Shown here: positions 26,701 to 34,500 of the stretch, one piece after another | Numbering within the stretch: position 1 is the first letter of the stretch | Layout of the letters: every line of letters begins with the position of its first letter | NCBI RefSeq assembly: GCF_002217435.1 | Contig: NZ_MUHF01000026.1 | Location: forward strand, 1 to 55,792 | DNA length: 55,792 nucleotides | Direction of reading: 5' to 3' | DNA from: Flavobacterium reichenbachii | GTDB taxonomy: Bacteria > Bacteroidota > Bacteroidia > Flavobacteriales > Flavobacteriaceae | The notes under the pieces: generated by a model | Seen by the model: only the letters and a program-made list of their open reading frames with translations | Databases searched by the model: none | Told to the model about the DNA's origin: nothing | Program-made: the position numbers and the translations under genes

Positions 26701-29700
26701 TAACGGATTCGGTGAATCAAATGGCATCGAACTTAACGGATCAGGTGCGTAATATTGCCGATGTAACCAAAGCGGTTGCCAATGGTGACCTTTCAAAACA
26801 AATTACCGTAGACGTAAAAGGAGAAATCCTGGATTTGAAAAATACCTTCAATACGATGGTGGAACAGCTGAATTCATTTGCTTCTGAAGTAACCCGTGTG
26901 GCTCGTGAAGTAGGTACCGAAGGAAAACTGGGAGGACAATCTGAAGTAAAAGGTGTTGCAGGAACGTGGAAAGATTTAACAGATTCTGTAAACGTAATGG
27001 CTTCTAACTTAACAGGTCAGGTTCGTGGAATTGCAAAAGTTGTAACATCAGTAGCAAAAGGAAATCTAAAACAAAAACTATCGATTGATGCCAAAGGAGA
27101 AGTTGCACAACTTACAGATACCATCAACGAAATGATTGATACACTGGCAACATTTTCGGATCAGGTGACAACTGTGGCGCGTGAGGTTGGAGCAGAAGGA
27201 AAACTAGGCGGTCAGGCAAATGTACCGGGAGCCTCAGGAACCTGGAAAAACTTAACCGAAAACGTAAATCAGCTGGCAGAAAACTTAACCACTCAGGTAC
27301 GTGCAATTTCTGAGGTTGCTTCTGCAGTAACACAGGGAGATTTAACCCGAACTATTGGTGTTGAGGCAAAAGGAGAGGTTGAGGCATTAAAAGATACGAT
27401 CAACCAGATGATTTCGAATCTGAAAGCAACAACTTTGCGTAATCAGGAACAAGACTGGCTGAAATCGAATTTGGCCAAATTTACCCAGATGCTTCAAGGG
27501 CAGAAAGAATTAAATTCGGTTACCAAAAAAATCCTTTCGGAGTTGGCAACGGTTGTAACCGCTCAACATGGATTATTTTATATTTTGCAGGAAGATGAAG
27601 ATTTTATGGATTCTAAACTGAATCTGATTGCTTCTTATGCCTACATTAAAAGAAAAAATTCGCCTACGCAATATGCAATGGGAGAAGGACTTATTGGTCA
27701 GGTTGCAATAGAAAAAGAACGAATTATTCTAAGTAATGTTCCAAAAGATTATATCAGAATTAATTCTGGTTTGGGAGATGCCAAGCCGCAGGACGTAATT
27801 ATTCTTCCGGTTTTATTTGAAGGAAGATTAAAAGCTGTTATCGAATTGGCTTCGCTGGATACCTTTAGCCAGACGCACTTAGATTTCTTGGAAGGATTGA
27901 CAGAAAGTATTGGTATTGTATTGAATACGATCGAATCAAATTCGAGAACAGAAGAACTTTTGGTACAATCTCAATCGTTGGCAGGAGAGTTAAAAAGCCA
28001 GCAGGAAGTATTAAAAAATACGAACGAAGAGCTGGAAGAAAAAGCATTCTTATTAGCGAATCAGAAAGAGGAAGTAGAGTTGAAGAACCAAGAGGTTGAG
28101 GTTGCGAGAAAAGCATTAGAAGAAAAAGCAGACCAGCTTACTTTAACATCCAAATATAAATCGGAGTTCCTGGCCAATATGTCGCACGAGCTTAGAACGC
28201 CGTTGAACAGTTTGCAGATTTTGGCGAATGAATTAATTGCGAACAGAGATGGAAATTTATCCGAAAAACAAATTCAGTTTGCTAAGACGATCAACTCATG
28301 CGGAGATGACCTTATTCAGCTGATTAATGATATTTTGGATTTATCTAAAATTGAATCTGGATATATTTCTGTTGATTATAACCCAATTAGTTTTGCAGAA
28401 ATCAGCCGATTTGTGGAGTCTACTTTTAACCCGATTTCAGAAGCCAAACACCTTCGCTTTAAAATAAATATGGATCATGATCTTCCGGAGTTTATCGAAA
28501 CCGATTCGCAAAGGCTAAATCAGATTTTAAAGAATCTTTTATCGAATTCATTCAAATTTACAGAAAAAGGAGAAGTACAACTTAAAATATACAAAGCCAA
28601 TAACAATTGGAAAACTACAAATGCAAGTCTGGATAATGCAGAAGCAGTTGTTGCTTTTGAAATTTCAGATTCGGGTATTGGTATTTCGAGAGAAAAGCAA
28701 AATATTATTTTTGAAGCTTTCCAGCAGGCAGAAGGTTCTACAAGCCGTAAATACGGAGGAACTGGTTTGGGATTATCGATCAGCCGAGGTCTTTCTGACT
28801 TATTAGGCGGAAGCATTGAGCTGGAAAGTGAAACTAATGTTGGAAGTAAATTTACTTTATTTCTTCCCCTAAAATACATTCATGTTTCTGAAATTGAGAA
28901 TATTGAAGTAACTGAGGAATCTGATAGTAAAGGACGTATAAAATCGCTTCCTTCTGAGAAATTCAACAGATCAGATATTGATTTGTTTTTTGTCGATGAG
29001 GTAGGAGACGACAGAACCGATATTAAACCAGATGACAAAGTCCTGCTGATTGCAGAAGATAATTTGACTTTTGCCAAAATTATGCTGGAACAAGCACATC
29101 TTAACGGCATTAAAGCAATTGTAACCACAAAAGGAAATGATGTGATTGATTTTATAAATCAGTTTAATCCGCATGCGATTACGATGGACCTCAACATGCC
29201 GGACACGAGCGGATGGAAAATCTTAGACCGATTAAAAACAGATTTTAACCTGCGTCATATTCCGGTTTATATTATTTCTGGAGAAGACGAACGAAATAAA
29301 GGTCTTAAACGTGGTGCAAGAAACTTTTTTGTTAAACCAGTAAAAAATGATTCCCTTTCTTTCTTGTTTAAGGATATTCATGACTTTAAAAATAGAAAAG
29401 TAAAAAAACTGCTTGTTGTCGATGATAATTCTACAGAATTAGATCGAATATTAAAAGCTGTCGATGGAGACGATATCACAGTATACAGTGCCAAAACTGC
29501 TGCAGATGCTGTTGCGCTTATTAGAGAACATTCTTTTGATTGTATAATATTAGACTTAAAACTGCCAGATGCAGATGGGTTTGATCTTATTACAGATTTA
29601 GAAAACAGCCTTGCCGGTCAGGAAACTGCAATTATTGTGCATTCTGCAGGAGATGTTACGAAGAAACAAAAGACAAAACTAAGCAGATTTGCCTACAGCA

Positions 29701-30203
29701 TTATCACAAAAAGTGCCAATTCTATTTATGAATTAATTGATCAGACGGCTTTGTTTATGCATCGCGTTCATAAAGAACTCCCAGATGCTATGAGAGAAAA
29801 CATAGAAACGTATTATCTAAAAGAAGATGTTCTTCCAGGCAAAAAAGTATTGCTGGTAGATGATGATGTGAGAAATTTATTTGCCTTAACCACAGCTCTG
29901 GAGCGATACGGATTAAATGTTATTAGTGCAGAAAGCGGTCAGGAAGCGATTGATATTTTGAACGAAGATAAAGCCATTGATATTGTTCTAATGGATATTA
30001 TGATGCCGGAAATGGACGGTTACGAAACCATGAAGCGCATTAGGAAAGACGTAAAACATAAAGATTTAACAATTATTGCCGTAACCGCAAAAGCCATGAA
30101 AGGAGACAGACAGCGCTGCATAGAATCGGGTGCCTCAGATTATATGACAAAACCAGTTAATGTTGAACAATTATCTTCTTTAATGCGCGTGTGGCTTAAA
30201 TAA
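23781..30203 (+). CDS. Giant multi-HAMP hybrid histidine kinase with three receivers
   Basis: A 2140-residue cytosolic protein with no signal peptide or membrane helix. In order: short N-terminal region; one diverged HAMP unit (about 125-200); eleven nearly identical 92-residue HAMP units to about residue 1214, each with GxGGTWKDLTDSVNQMA and AVAKGDLSKKI; GAF domain (about 1242-1390); coiled coil; HisKA with His1469 in NMSHELRTPLNS; ATPase (NSFKF, DSGIGIS, GGTGLGLSIS); receivers with Asp1803, Asp1925 and Asp2072. It resembles fungal group III (Nik1/Os1) kinases, in which poly-HAMP senses osmotic and cell-envelope stress; the stimulus here is inferred. An alternative start is ATG 23844. REC2 has AYSIITKS, and REC3 is the most canonical (DDDVRN, MDIMMPEMDG, TKPV). 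Confidence 0.93.
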   Translation: MELRELVHQIIFKSFDKRIGNMKKIKEVNTEKSQEAVIVLPVIADKPSKSKGKNDGSEESILTDPEFLKILLKVKNGNFTQRFPTDQDGTKRSICETLNEIIDLNERMVFEFQKVGKSIGKQGKLTNRVSLDGARGSWSSCVDSVNTLISDLVHPTIEIAHVITSVAKGNLSQEMPLSIEGNPLQGEFLRIAKEVNGMVKQLNLFSMEVTRVAREVGTEGKLGGQAKVRGVGGVWKDLTDSVNKMASNLTGQVRNIADVTTAVAKGDLSKKITVDVKGEILELKNTINTMVDQLNSFSSEVTRVAREVGTEGKLGGQAQVKGVGGTWKDLTDSVNQMASNLTGQVRNIADVTTAVAKGDLSKKITVDVKGEILELKDTINTMVDQLNSFSSEVTRVAVEVGSEGKLGGQAKVRGVGGVWKDLTDSVNQMASNLTGQVRNIAEVTTAVAKGDLSKKITVNVAGEILELKNTINTMVDQLNSFGAEVTRVAREVGSEGKLGGQAKVKGVGGTWKDLTDSVNQMASNLTGQVRNIAEVTTAVANGDLSKKITAVAEGEILELKKTINTMVDQLNSFSSEVTRVALEVGTEGKLGGQAKVKGVGGTWKDLTDSVNQMASNLTGQVRNIAEVTTAVAKGDLSRQITVDTKGEILELKNTINTMVGQLNSFASEVTRVAREVGTEGKLGGQAQVEGVGGTWKDLTDSVNQMASNLTGQVRNIAEVTTAVAKGDLSLQITVDTKGEILELKNTINTMVDQLRSFASEVTRVSREVGTEGKLGGQANVPGVAGTWKDLTDSVNQMAGNLTAQVRNIADVAIAVANGDMSRKITVDVRGEILQLKETLNTMVDQLREFASEVTRVAREVGTEGKLGGQANVPGVAGTWKDLTDSVNQMAGNLTTQVRNIAEVTIAVANGDMSKKITADVRGEILQLKETVNTMVDQLRAFASEVTRVAREVGTDGKLGGQAFVPGVAGTWKDLTDSVNQMASNLTDQVRNIADVTKAVANGDLSKQITVDVKGEILDLKNTFNTMVEQLNSFASEVTRVAREVGTEGKLGGQSEVKGVAGTWKDLTDSVNVMASNLTGQVRGIAKVVTSVAKGNLKQKLSIDAKGEVAQLTDTINEMIDTLATFSDQVTTVAREVGAEGKLGGQANVPGASGTWKNLTENVNQLAENLTTQVRAISEVASAVTQGDLTRTIGVEAKGEVEALKDTINQMISNLKATTLRNQEQDWLKSNLAKFTQMLQGQKELNSVTKKILSELATVVTAQHGLFYILQEDEDFMDSKLNLIASYAYIKRKNSPTQYAMGEGLIGQVAIEKERIILSNVPKDYIRINSGLGDAKPQDVIILPVLFEGRLKAVIELASLDTFSQTHLDFLEGLTESIGIVLNTIESNSRTEELLVQSQSLAGELKSQQEVLKNTNEELEEKAFLLANQKEEVELKNQEVEVARKALEEKADQLTLTSKYKSEFLANMSHELRTPLNSLQILANELIANRDGNLSEKQIQFAKTINSCGDDLIQLINDILDLSKIESGYISVDYNPISFAEISRFVESTFNPISEAKHLRFKINMDHDLPEFIETDSQRLNQILKNLLSNSFKFTEKGEVQLKIYKANNNWKTTNASLDNAEAVVAFEISDSGIGISREKQNIIFEAFQQAEGSTSRKYGGTGLGLSISRGLSDLLGGSIELESETNVGSKFTLFLPLKYIHVSEIENIEVTEESDSKGRIKSLPSEKFNRSDIDLFFVDEVGDDRTDIKPDDKVLLIAEDNLTFAKIMLEQAHLNGIKAIVTTKGNDVIDFINQFNPHAITMDLNMPDTSGWKILDRLKTDFNLRHIPVYIISGEDERNKGLKRGARNFFVKPVKNDSLSFLFKDIHDFKNRKVKKLLVVDDNSTELDRILKAVDGDDITVYSAKTAADAVALIREHSFDCIILDLKLPDADGFDLITDLENSLAGQETAIIVHSAGDVTKKQKTKLSRFAYSIITKSANSIYELIDQTALFMHRVHKELPDAMRENIETYYLKEDVLPGKKVLLVDDDVRNLFALTTALERYGLNVISAESGQEAIDILNEDKAIDIVLMDIMMPEMDGYETMKRIRKDVKHKDLTIIAVTAKAMKGDRQRCIESGASDYMTKPVNVEQLSSLMRVWLK
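24402..27423 (+). repeat. Tandem 276-bp repeats encoding poly-HAMP array
   Basis: About eleven direct repeats of 276 bases (92 codons), for example the GTGGCACGTGAGGTAGG element near 24412 recurring near 24688 and onward at the same period. Neighbouring units are very similar at the DNA level, including identical synonymous codons, which indicates recent unequal crossover or gene conversion. Units 7-9 form a subtype (NVPGVAG, NGDMS, RGEILQLKET) distinct from units 2-6 (KVKGVGG, KGDLS, KGEILELKNT), so blocks have been amplified separately. Confidence 0.9.
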
Positions 30204-30232
30204 TTTTTTACTTTTATATTCAATTTAAAATA

Positions 30233-31456
30233 ATGGAAGACAACGCAATAAAAATCTTATTAGTAGATGACAAGAAAGAAAACCTACTTTCTTTGCAAGT
30301 TATCCTGGCTGATCGCGGCTATCAATTTGTCGAAGCAACGTCAGGAAAAGATGCGTTACGAATTCTTTTAAAGAATCAGGATTTTGCCATTATCCTTATG
30401 GATGTCCAGATGCCCCTCATGGACGGTTTTGAAACAGCGGAGTTAATCCGCGAAAGCGAAAAACTAAAAAATGTGCCTATTATATTTCTGACCGCCAATA
30501 TGGATACCACAGAATATATATTTAAAGGGTATCAGTCTGGTGCAGTAGATTATATGATAAAGCCTTTATCTCCAGAGATATTGCAGGCAAAAGTTATGGT
30601 TTTTACAGAGCTTTTTAGAAAAAACCAGGAATTAAGAAAAAAGGAAGAAGAAACGCATGCGCTCAACGAAATAATTCTGAAAGCCAATGCAGAACTAGCG
30701 CTTCAGAATGAGTCGATAGAAAAACATGCCGAAGAGCTCCGAAAGAAAAATAAAGAACTGGATGCATTTACCTATATATCAAGTCATGACCTTCAGGAAC
30801 CTTTGAGAAAAATTCAGACTTTTAGCAATTTGATACTTTCTACAGAATATGAAAATTTATCAGAAAGCGGCAGACTGAAGTTTAATCGAATTCTTTATGC
30901 AACCAATAGAATGCGGGACCTCATCAACAGTCTTCTCACATTCTCCCGTGCAAATCTCGTAGATCGAAAATTTGAGACAACAGATCTTAATAAAATCATC
31001 AACGATGTAAAAGAAGCGCTCGACGAAAATCTGCAGGAAAAACAAGCAACAATCACGACAGATTTTCATGATACAGCAAGACTTATCCGTTTTCAGTTTA
31101 TACAGTTGATGGAAAATTTAGTACATAATGCGATTAAATTTTCTCAAGCCGATTTACCGCTGGTCATTACTATTAAAAGTCGTTTGGTTTATGGATCTGA
31201 AATACAGTTCGAAAATTTATCCAGAGAAGTTAATTACTGCCATATTAGTTTTTCTGATAACGGAATAGGATTTGAACCGCAGCATAATGAGAAAATATTT
31301 GGTGTTTTTCAGAAACTGCACAGCAAAGATGTGTATGAAGGAACCGGAATTGGTTTAGCTATTGTTAAGAAAATAGTAGAAAATCATAACGGATATGTAG
31401 ATGCGGCAGGCGAGCCCATGAAAGGGGTTACGTTTAATATTTATGTGCCTTATTAA
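30233..31456 (+). CDS. REC-first histidine kinase
   Basis: A 407-residue soluble protein: receiver domain at 1-125 with Asp57 in IILMDVQMPLMDG and Lys in MIKPLSP, a long coiled coil (about 130-175), HisKA with His185 in YISSHDLQEPLRKI and a HATPase (ENLVHNAIKF, DNGIGFEP, GTGIGLAIVKK). REC-to-kinase architecture lets an upstream kinase, plausibly the giant hybrid kinase 30 bases upstream, switch this one. The HDLQEPL variant of the H-box is shared with phytochrome-type kinases. A bidirectional terminator follows at 31485. Confidence 0.9.
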   Translation: MEDNAIKILLVDDKKENLLSLQVILADRGYQFVEATSGKDALRILLKNQDFAIILMDVQMPLMDGFETAELIRESEKLKNVPIIFLTANMDTTEYIFKGYQSGAVDYMIKPLSPEILQAKVMVFTELFRKNQELRKKEEETHALNEIILKANAELALQNESIEKHAEELRKKNKELDAFTYISSHDLQEPLRKIQTFSNLILSTEYENLSESGRLKFNRILYATNRMRDLINSLLTFSRANLVDRKFETTDLNKIINDVKEALDENLQEKQATITTDFHDTARLIRFQFIQLMENLVHNAIKFSQADLPLVITIKSRLVYGSEIQFENLSREVNYCHISFSDNGIGFEPQHNEKIFGVFQKLHSKDVYEGTGIGLAIVKKIVENHNGYVDAAGEPMKGVTFNIYVPY

Positions 31457-31484
31457 AAGAAATTAATAATAGTTAGAAGCTTAG

Positions 31485-31520
31485 ATTAATAGCTGCATCG
31501 CTTAAGATCCAGCTATTAAT
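31485..31520. terminator. Bidirectional terminator between convergent genes
   Basis: ATTAATAGCTG (31485-31495) pairs perfectly with CAGCTATTAAT (31510-31520) around a 14-base loop. It separates the REC-kinase gene from the convergent gene at 31532, and A/T-rich flanks lie on both sides. Confidence 0.6.
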
Positions 31521-31531
31521 TTAAAATTTAC

Positions 31532-31903
31532 TTAAAGTGATTCTTCAGAAGTCCATGTTAAAGCTTGGTCATACTGTTCTTTTTTAAAACCTTTAAATTC
31601 TCCCGGAACAAAATAACTGAAACCGTTTGTAAAAGTTATAGCTTTATCAGAGTCGGTTACAATTGCAGCTCTGTTCCATTTTGCAATATTTTTCAATCCC
31701 AACAAAGCATCCTGCATCCAGGCTCCGGCTGTAAAATTTTCGACATCAGTATCAAGATAAAGAAGAAAATTAATATGTCCGATTTGCTCAATAACACGCT
31801 CTACTTCTGGAACTACTACATTTTGGTAATCCTCTTTGGTTACTTCGCCGATTGCTTTAAACGCAGCAACATTATTGGGTGTATTATCTATTAAACGTAT
31901 CAT
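31532..31903 (-). CDS. SpoIIAA-like (STAS-fold) protein
   Basis: A 123-residue soluble protein matching the SpoIIAA-like family (PF11964 type): N-terminal IRLIDNTPNNVAAFKAIGEVTKEDY, a middle INFLLYLDTDVENFTAGAWMQDALLGLKN and C-terminal KAITFTNGFSYFVPGEFKGF. Family members are small proteins of STAS/CRAL-TRIO-like fold without a clear biochemical role, frequent in marine and soil Bacteroidota. It lies alone between divergent and convergent neighbours, so is probably monocistronic. The preceding 31904-32122 spacer holds TATATTTG at 32088-32095 (plus strand), a possible -7 element for the next gene. Confidence 0.75.
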   Translation of the reverse strand: MIRLIDNTPNNVAAFKAIGEVTKEDYQNVVVPEVERVIEQIGHINFLLYLDTDVENFTAGAWMQDALLGLKNIAKWNRAAIVTDSDKAITFTNGFSYFVPGEFKGFKKEQYDQALTWTSEESL

Positions 31904-32122
31904 AATTTTTAATTTTAGTTGAACATAAATTTAAGCATACTAACTTGTTTTCTATTATGTCTAAGTTTTTGATTGTTACAGAATTATAATACGGTCAATG
32001 GCTTGATATTTTTTTTAAAATTAAAAGAAGATTTGAATATTATAATATTGAAAACCAATCGTGTAACTCGTATTTTAATCTTATTAATATATTTGATATT
32101 ATTCACCTAAAACTTTAATAAG

Positions 32123-32572
32123 ATGCATATCATTTTTCAATTAATAATGGTTACTTTCTTTGCTACATCTGCAATGACAGTTTTCAGTTATATTGTTTCG
32201 GTAAGTTTTAAATAATTATACAAAGAGCCTTTACTTCTTAAATATGTATTAGGAAGACTTGATATTACAGTATCAGATCGTGCCAGAGAAATTTTAGGCT
32301 GGGTGATCCATTACCTTATCGGATTTATTTTTGTCTTATGTTATTATTTTCTGTGGAAATATAAAATTGTTCCACTTACTATTTTAAGTGGTATCCTGCT
32401 TGGTGCTGCTAGTGGAATAATAGGAATTATCAGTTGGATTATTATGTTTAAACTGTCAGGTTTAGACAGAAAAGCAACAGACAAAGGCTATTATACTCAA
32501 TTATTTATAGCACACGTTATCTTCGGATTAATTGCCGTTATCGATTATATGTATCTGGTAAACGCTTACTAA
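32123..32572 (+). pseudogene. Four-TM membrane protein gene interrupted by an in-frame TAA
   Basis: From ATG 32123 the frame encodes 30 residues (MHIIFQLIMVTFFATSAM…SYIVSVSFK), meets TAA at 32213-32215 and then continues in the same frame as LYKEPLLLKYVLGRLDITVS… to the stop at 32570-32572. Restoring one codon gives a coherent 149-residue protein with four membrane helices, the first before the stop and three after it. The downstream part could also be translated alone from GTG 32303 (89 residues), losing the first helix and cytosolic loop. No indel is needed, so a single base change (for example AAA or GAA to TAA) explains it. Family not recognised. Confidence 0.6.
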
Positions 32573-32597
32573 TTATTTTCTTCCTTTATTATATTGC

Positions 32598-32634
32598 AAA
32601 AGCCTGCTTGTGTTTTTATTCAAGCAGGCTTTTT
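32598..32634 (+). terminator. Rho-independent terminator
   Basis: AAAAGCCTGCTTG (32598-32610) pairs with CAAGCAGGCTTTT (32621-32633) around a 10-base loop, followed by a run of T. It ends the plus-strand membrane gene and may also act on the convergent oxidoreductase transcript. Confidence 0.88.
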
Positions 32635-32739
32635 TTATGATTTTATTTAATGGATTTTAAATCAATTGTAAATGTGGTAGTATCTTAATTTTTAAATAAT
32701 TGTTGTTTTTTTTTTAAGACAGGAATTTTTATTATAATG

Positions 32740-34311
32740 TTATTTGACCTGTATTTTTGCGAGATCAGATTGTGCCGGGCCGTTTATTACAGTTCCGTCA
32801 TTCGCAAATCGAGAACCATGACAAGGGCAGTCGAACGATTTTTCGTCTGCGTTCCAGTTTACAATACAGCCTAAATGCGGGCATACTGCAGAAAATGCTT
32901 TTAGAGTGTTGTCATAATCGCGGTAAACTGCTGCTTTTCTAAGTCCTATAGAGATAATACCGCCTTCGCCTGCAGGCAGATCTGCGGTGTTTTTTAAGTC
33001 CGAAGCGGTAATCCAGTCCAAATATTGAGCTGCCATATTTCCAGTTTCTTTAATGAAATCCCCTGCAGATTTGAGCGTCAGTCTGGACGGACTGTAAATT
33101 TCCTCCCATTTATTTTTAGTACCTTTTATAAGATCGGTAATAATCAGAGCTCCGATTGTAGAATGTGTCATTCCGTTTCCAGAGTCTCCCGTAATGATAT
33201 AGATATTTTCATCTCCGGGATTTTTTCCCATAAAGCCCAAAGCATCTACAGGCTCCATAACCTGACCAGACCATCGATAGGATATTTCGTCAAGTAGTGG
33301 AAAATACTGTCTTGTCCAGGCTTCAAGTCTGTCATATCTTTCAGATTCAGTTTTGTTTTCTTCATCAGACTGTCCTGTTTTATGATCTTCGCCGCCAGAA
33401 ATTAACAGATCATATTCGTCGTCAAATTTTTCGAGGCGTACATAATGATACGGCTGAGAAACCCATTTAGAATCTGCATCTCCGGTATCCCACCATAAGG
33501 CATAAGGCAATGTATCCTTTTTAATTTTTCCGGCAATCACATAAGTTCTGTAAGCATGCTGTTTGGTATGCATGGTAACAACATCATTAATTGGTGAGTT
33601 GGTGGCTACAACAATATGCGCCGCGGTAAATTTAAATCCGTTTACCTCAGCACCTTCTTTAGAAATATTTTCGGCATGTGCTTCGGTATAAATTGTTCCT
33701 CCAAGAGCGATTACAGCATCTGCAAGTCCTTTAAGATACTGTAGAATATGAAATTGTGCCTGATTTTTAAACATAAGACATCTTAGCGGTTCATCGTTGA
33801 TGATCGTAGGTGTTTTATCTAATAATAAAGTATCTAAGCCAGCTCTTTGTGAAGCTTCATATTCCTTATCTAAATTTTCTTCTTTATCACTCGGATGCAG
33901 GAATAAGTAACCGTTGACTCTTTTAAAAGAACAGTCTATATTGTTTTGGCTGATGATATTTTCGATTTCGTTAATTGCAGCAGTATGGCTTTCTGCAGCA
34001 AGTGCAGCGGTTTCTTTGCCAAAAGTACTTTCGAGATAATAATAACGGTCATCTAAAGCATTACTTAAATGAGCTGTGGTTCTTCCTGATTCCCCGCTTC
34101 CAATAAAACCATCTTCCACCAAAACTACTTTTTTTCCTGCCTGAAGTAATTTATAAGCTGTAGTAAGTCCGGCGATACCGCCTCCAATAATCAGAACTTC
34201 AGTTTGTATATCAGAATCTGGAGTTTTATAAGAGAGGATTGAAGTAGAATCAATCCAGAACGAAACATTATCTCCAGAAGTAATGGCTCCGTCATTTATT
34301 TTATTTTCCAT
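32740..34311 (-). CDS. FAD-dependent oxidoreductase fused to a C-terminal Rieske domain
   Basis: From ATG 34311 this is a 523-residue protein. The N-terminus has the Rossmann FAD motif GGGIAGLTTAYKLLQAGKKV and a DAO-type continuation (SGRTTAHLSNALDDRYY). The last 90 residues are a Rieske domain with the CPHLGC and CPCHGSRF boxes that ligate a [2Fe-2S] cluster by two Cys and two His. The fusion suggests electron transfer between FAD and the cluster on an amine or aldehyde-type substrate; the substrate is unknown. I prefer 34311 to the in-frame ATG at 34341 because the A/T-rich stretch typical of this genome precedes it. Monocistronic, on the minus strand. Confidence 0.88.
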   Translation of the reverse strand: MENKINDGAITSGDNVSFWIDSTSILSYKTPDSDIQTEVLIIGGGIAGLTTAYKLLQAGKKVVLVEDGFIGSGESGRTTAHLSNALDDRYYYLESTFGKETAALAAESHTAAINEIENIISQNNIDCSFKRVNGYLFLHPSDKEENLDKEYEASQRAGLDTLLLDKTPTIINDEPLRCLMFKNQAQFHILQYLKGLADAVIALGGTIYTEAHAENISKEGAEVNGFKFTAAHIVVATNSPINDVVTMHTKQHAYRTYVIAGKIKKDTLPYALWWDTGDADSKWVSQPYHYVRLEKFDDEYDLLISGGEDHKTGQSDEENKTESERYDRLEAWTRQYFPLLDEISYRWSGQVMEPVDALGFMGKNPGDENIYIITGDSGNGMTHSTIGALIITDLIKGTKNKWEEIYSPSRLTLKSAGDFIKETGNMAAQYLDWITASDLKNTADLPAGEGGIISIGLRKAAVYRDYDNTLKAFSAVCPHLGCIVNWNADEKSFDCPCHGSRFANDGTVINGPAQSDLAKIQVK

Positions 34312-34404
34312 ATTGCAATTTTTTAATTTTATAACACTCATTTACCAGAAACATAAAACCTTTATTCATGGATGAATCTGTAAATCGAATCTCTCAAAAT
34401 TAAA

Positions 34405-34433
34405 AAACCTATAAGTGTAAAGCTTATAGGTTT
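34405..34433 (-). terminator. Terminator of the surface-protein group
   Basis: An 11-bp perfect stem, AAACCTATAAG (34405-34415) with CTTATAGGTTT (34423-34433). Read on the minus strand it is followed by TTTTTTAATTTT. It lies 68 bases past the stop of the 499-residue surface protein. Confidence 0.88.
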
Positions 34434-34500
34434 AATAGTAAACATTATAGGATTGCCAGTAATTATTATGTTGTTTATGAATGTATTAAAGGCAGTATTT

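Noticed and set aside
24640..27333. A series of 69-130-residue minus-strand open frames at regular spacing.
   Set aside because: They repeat with the same 276-base period as the HAMP array and have Leu/Pro/Arg-rich compositions unlike the neighbours' proteins; they are antisense shadows of the repeated coding strand.
24402..27423. Regular repeats considered as a CRISPR array or satellite DNA.
   Set aside because: Unit length is 276 bases, continuous with an open reading frame, and no spacer-like unique sequence lies between units; they encode HAMP domains.
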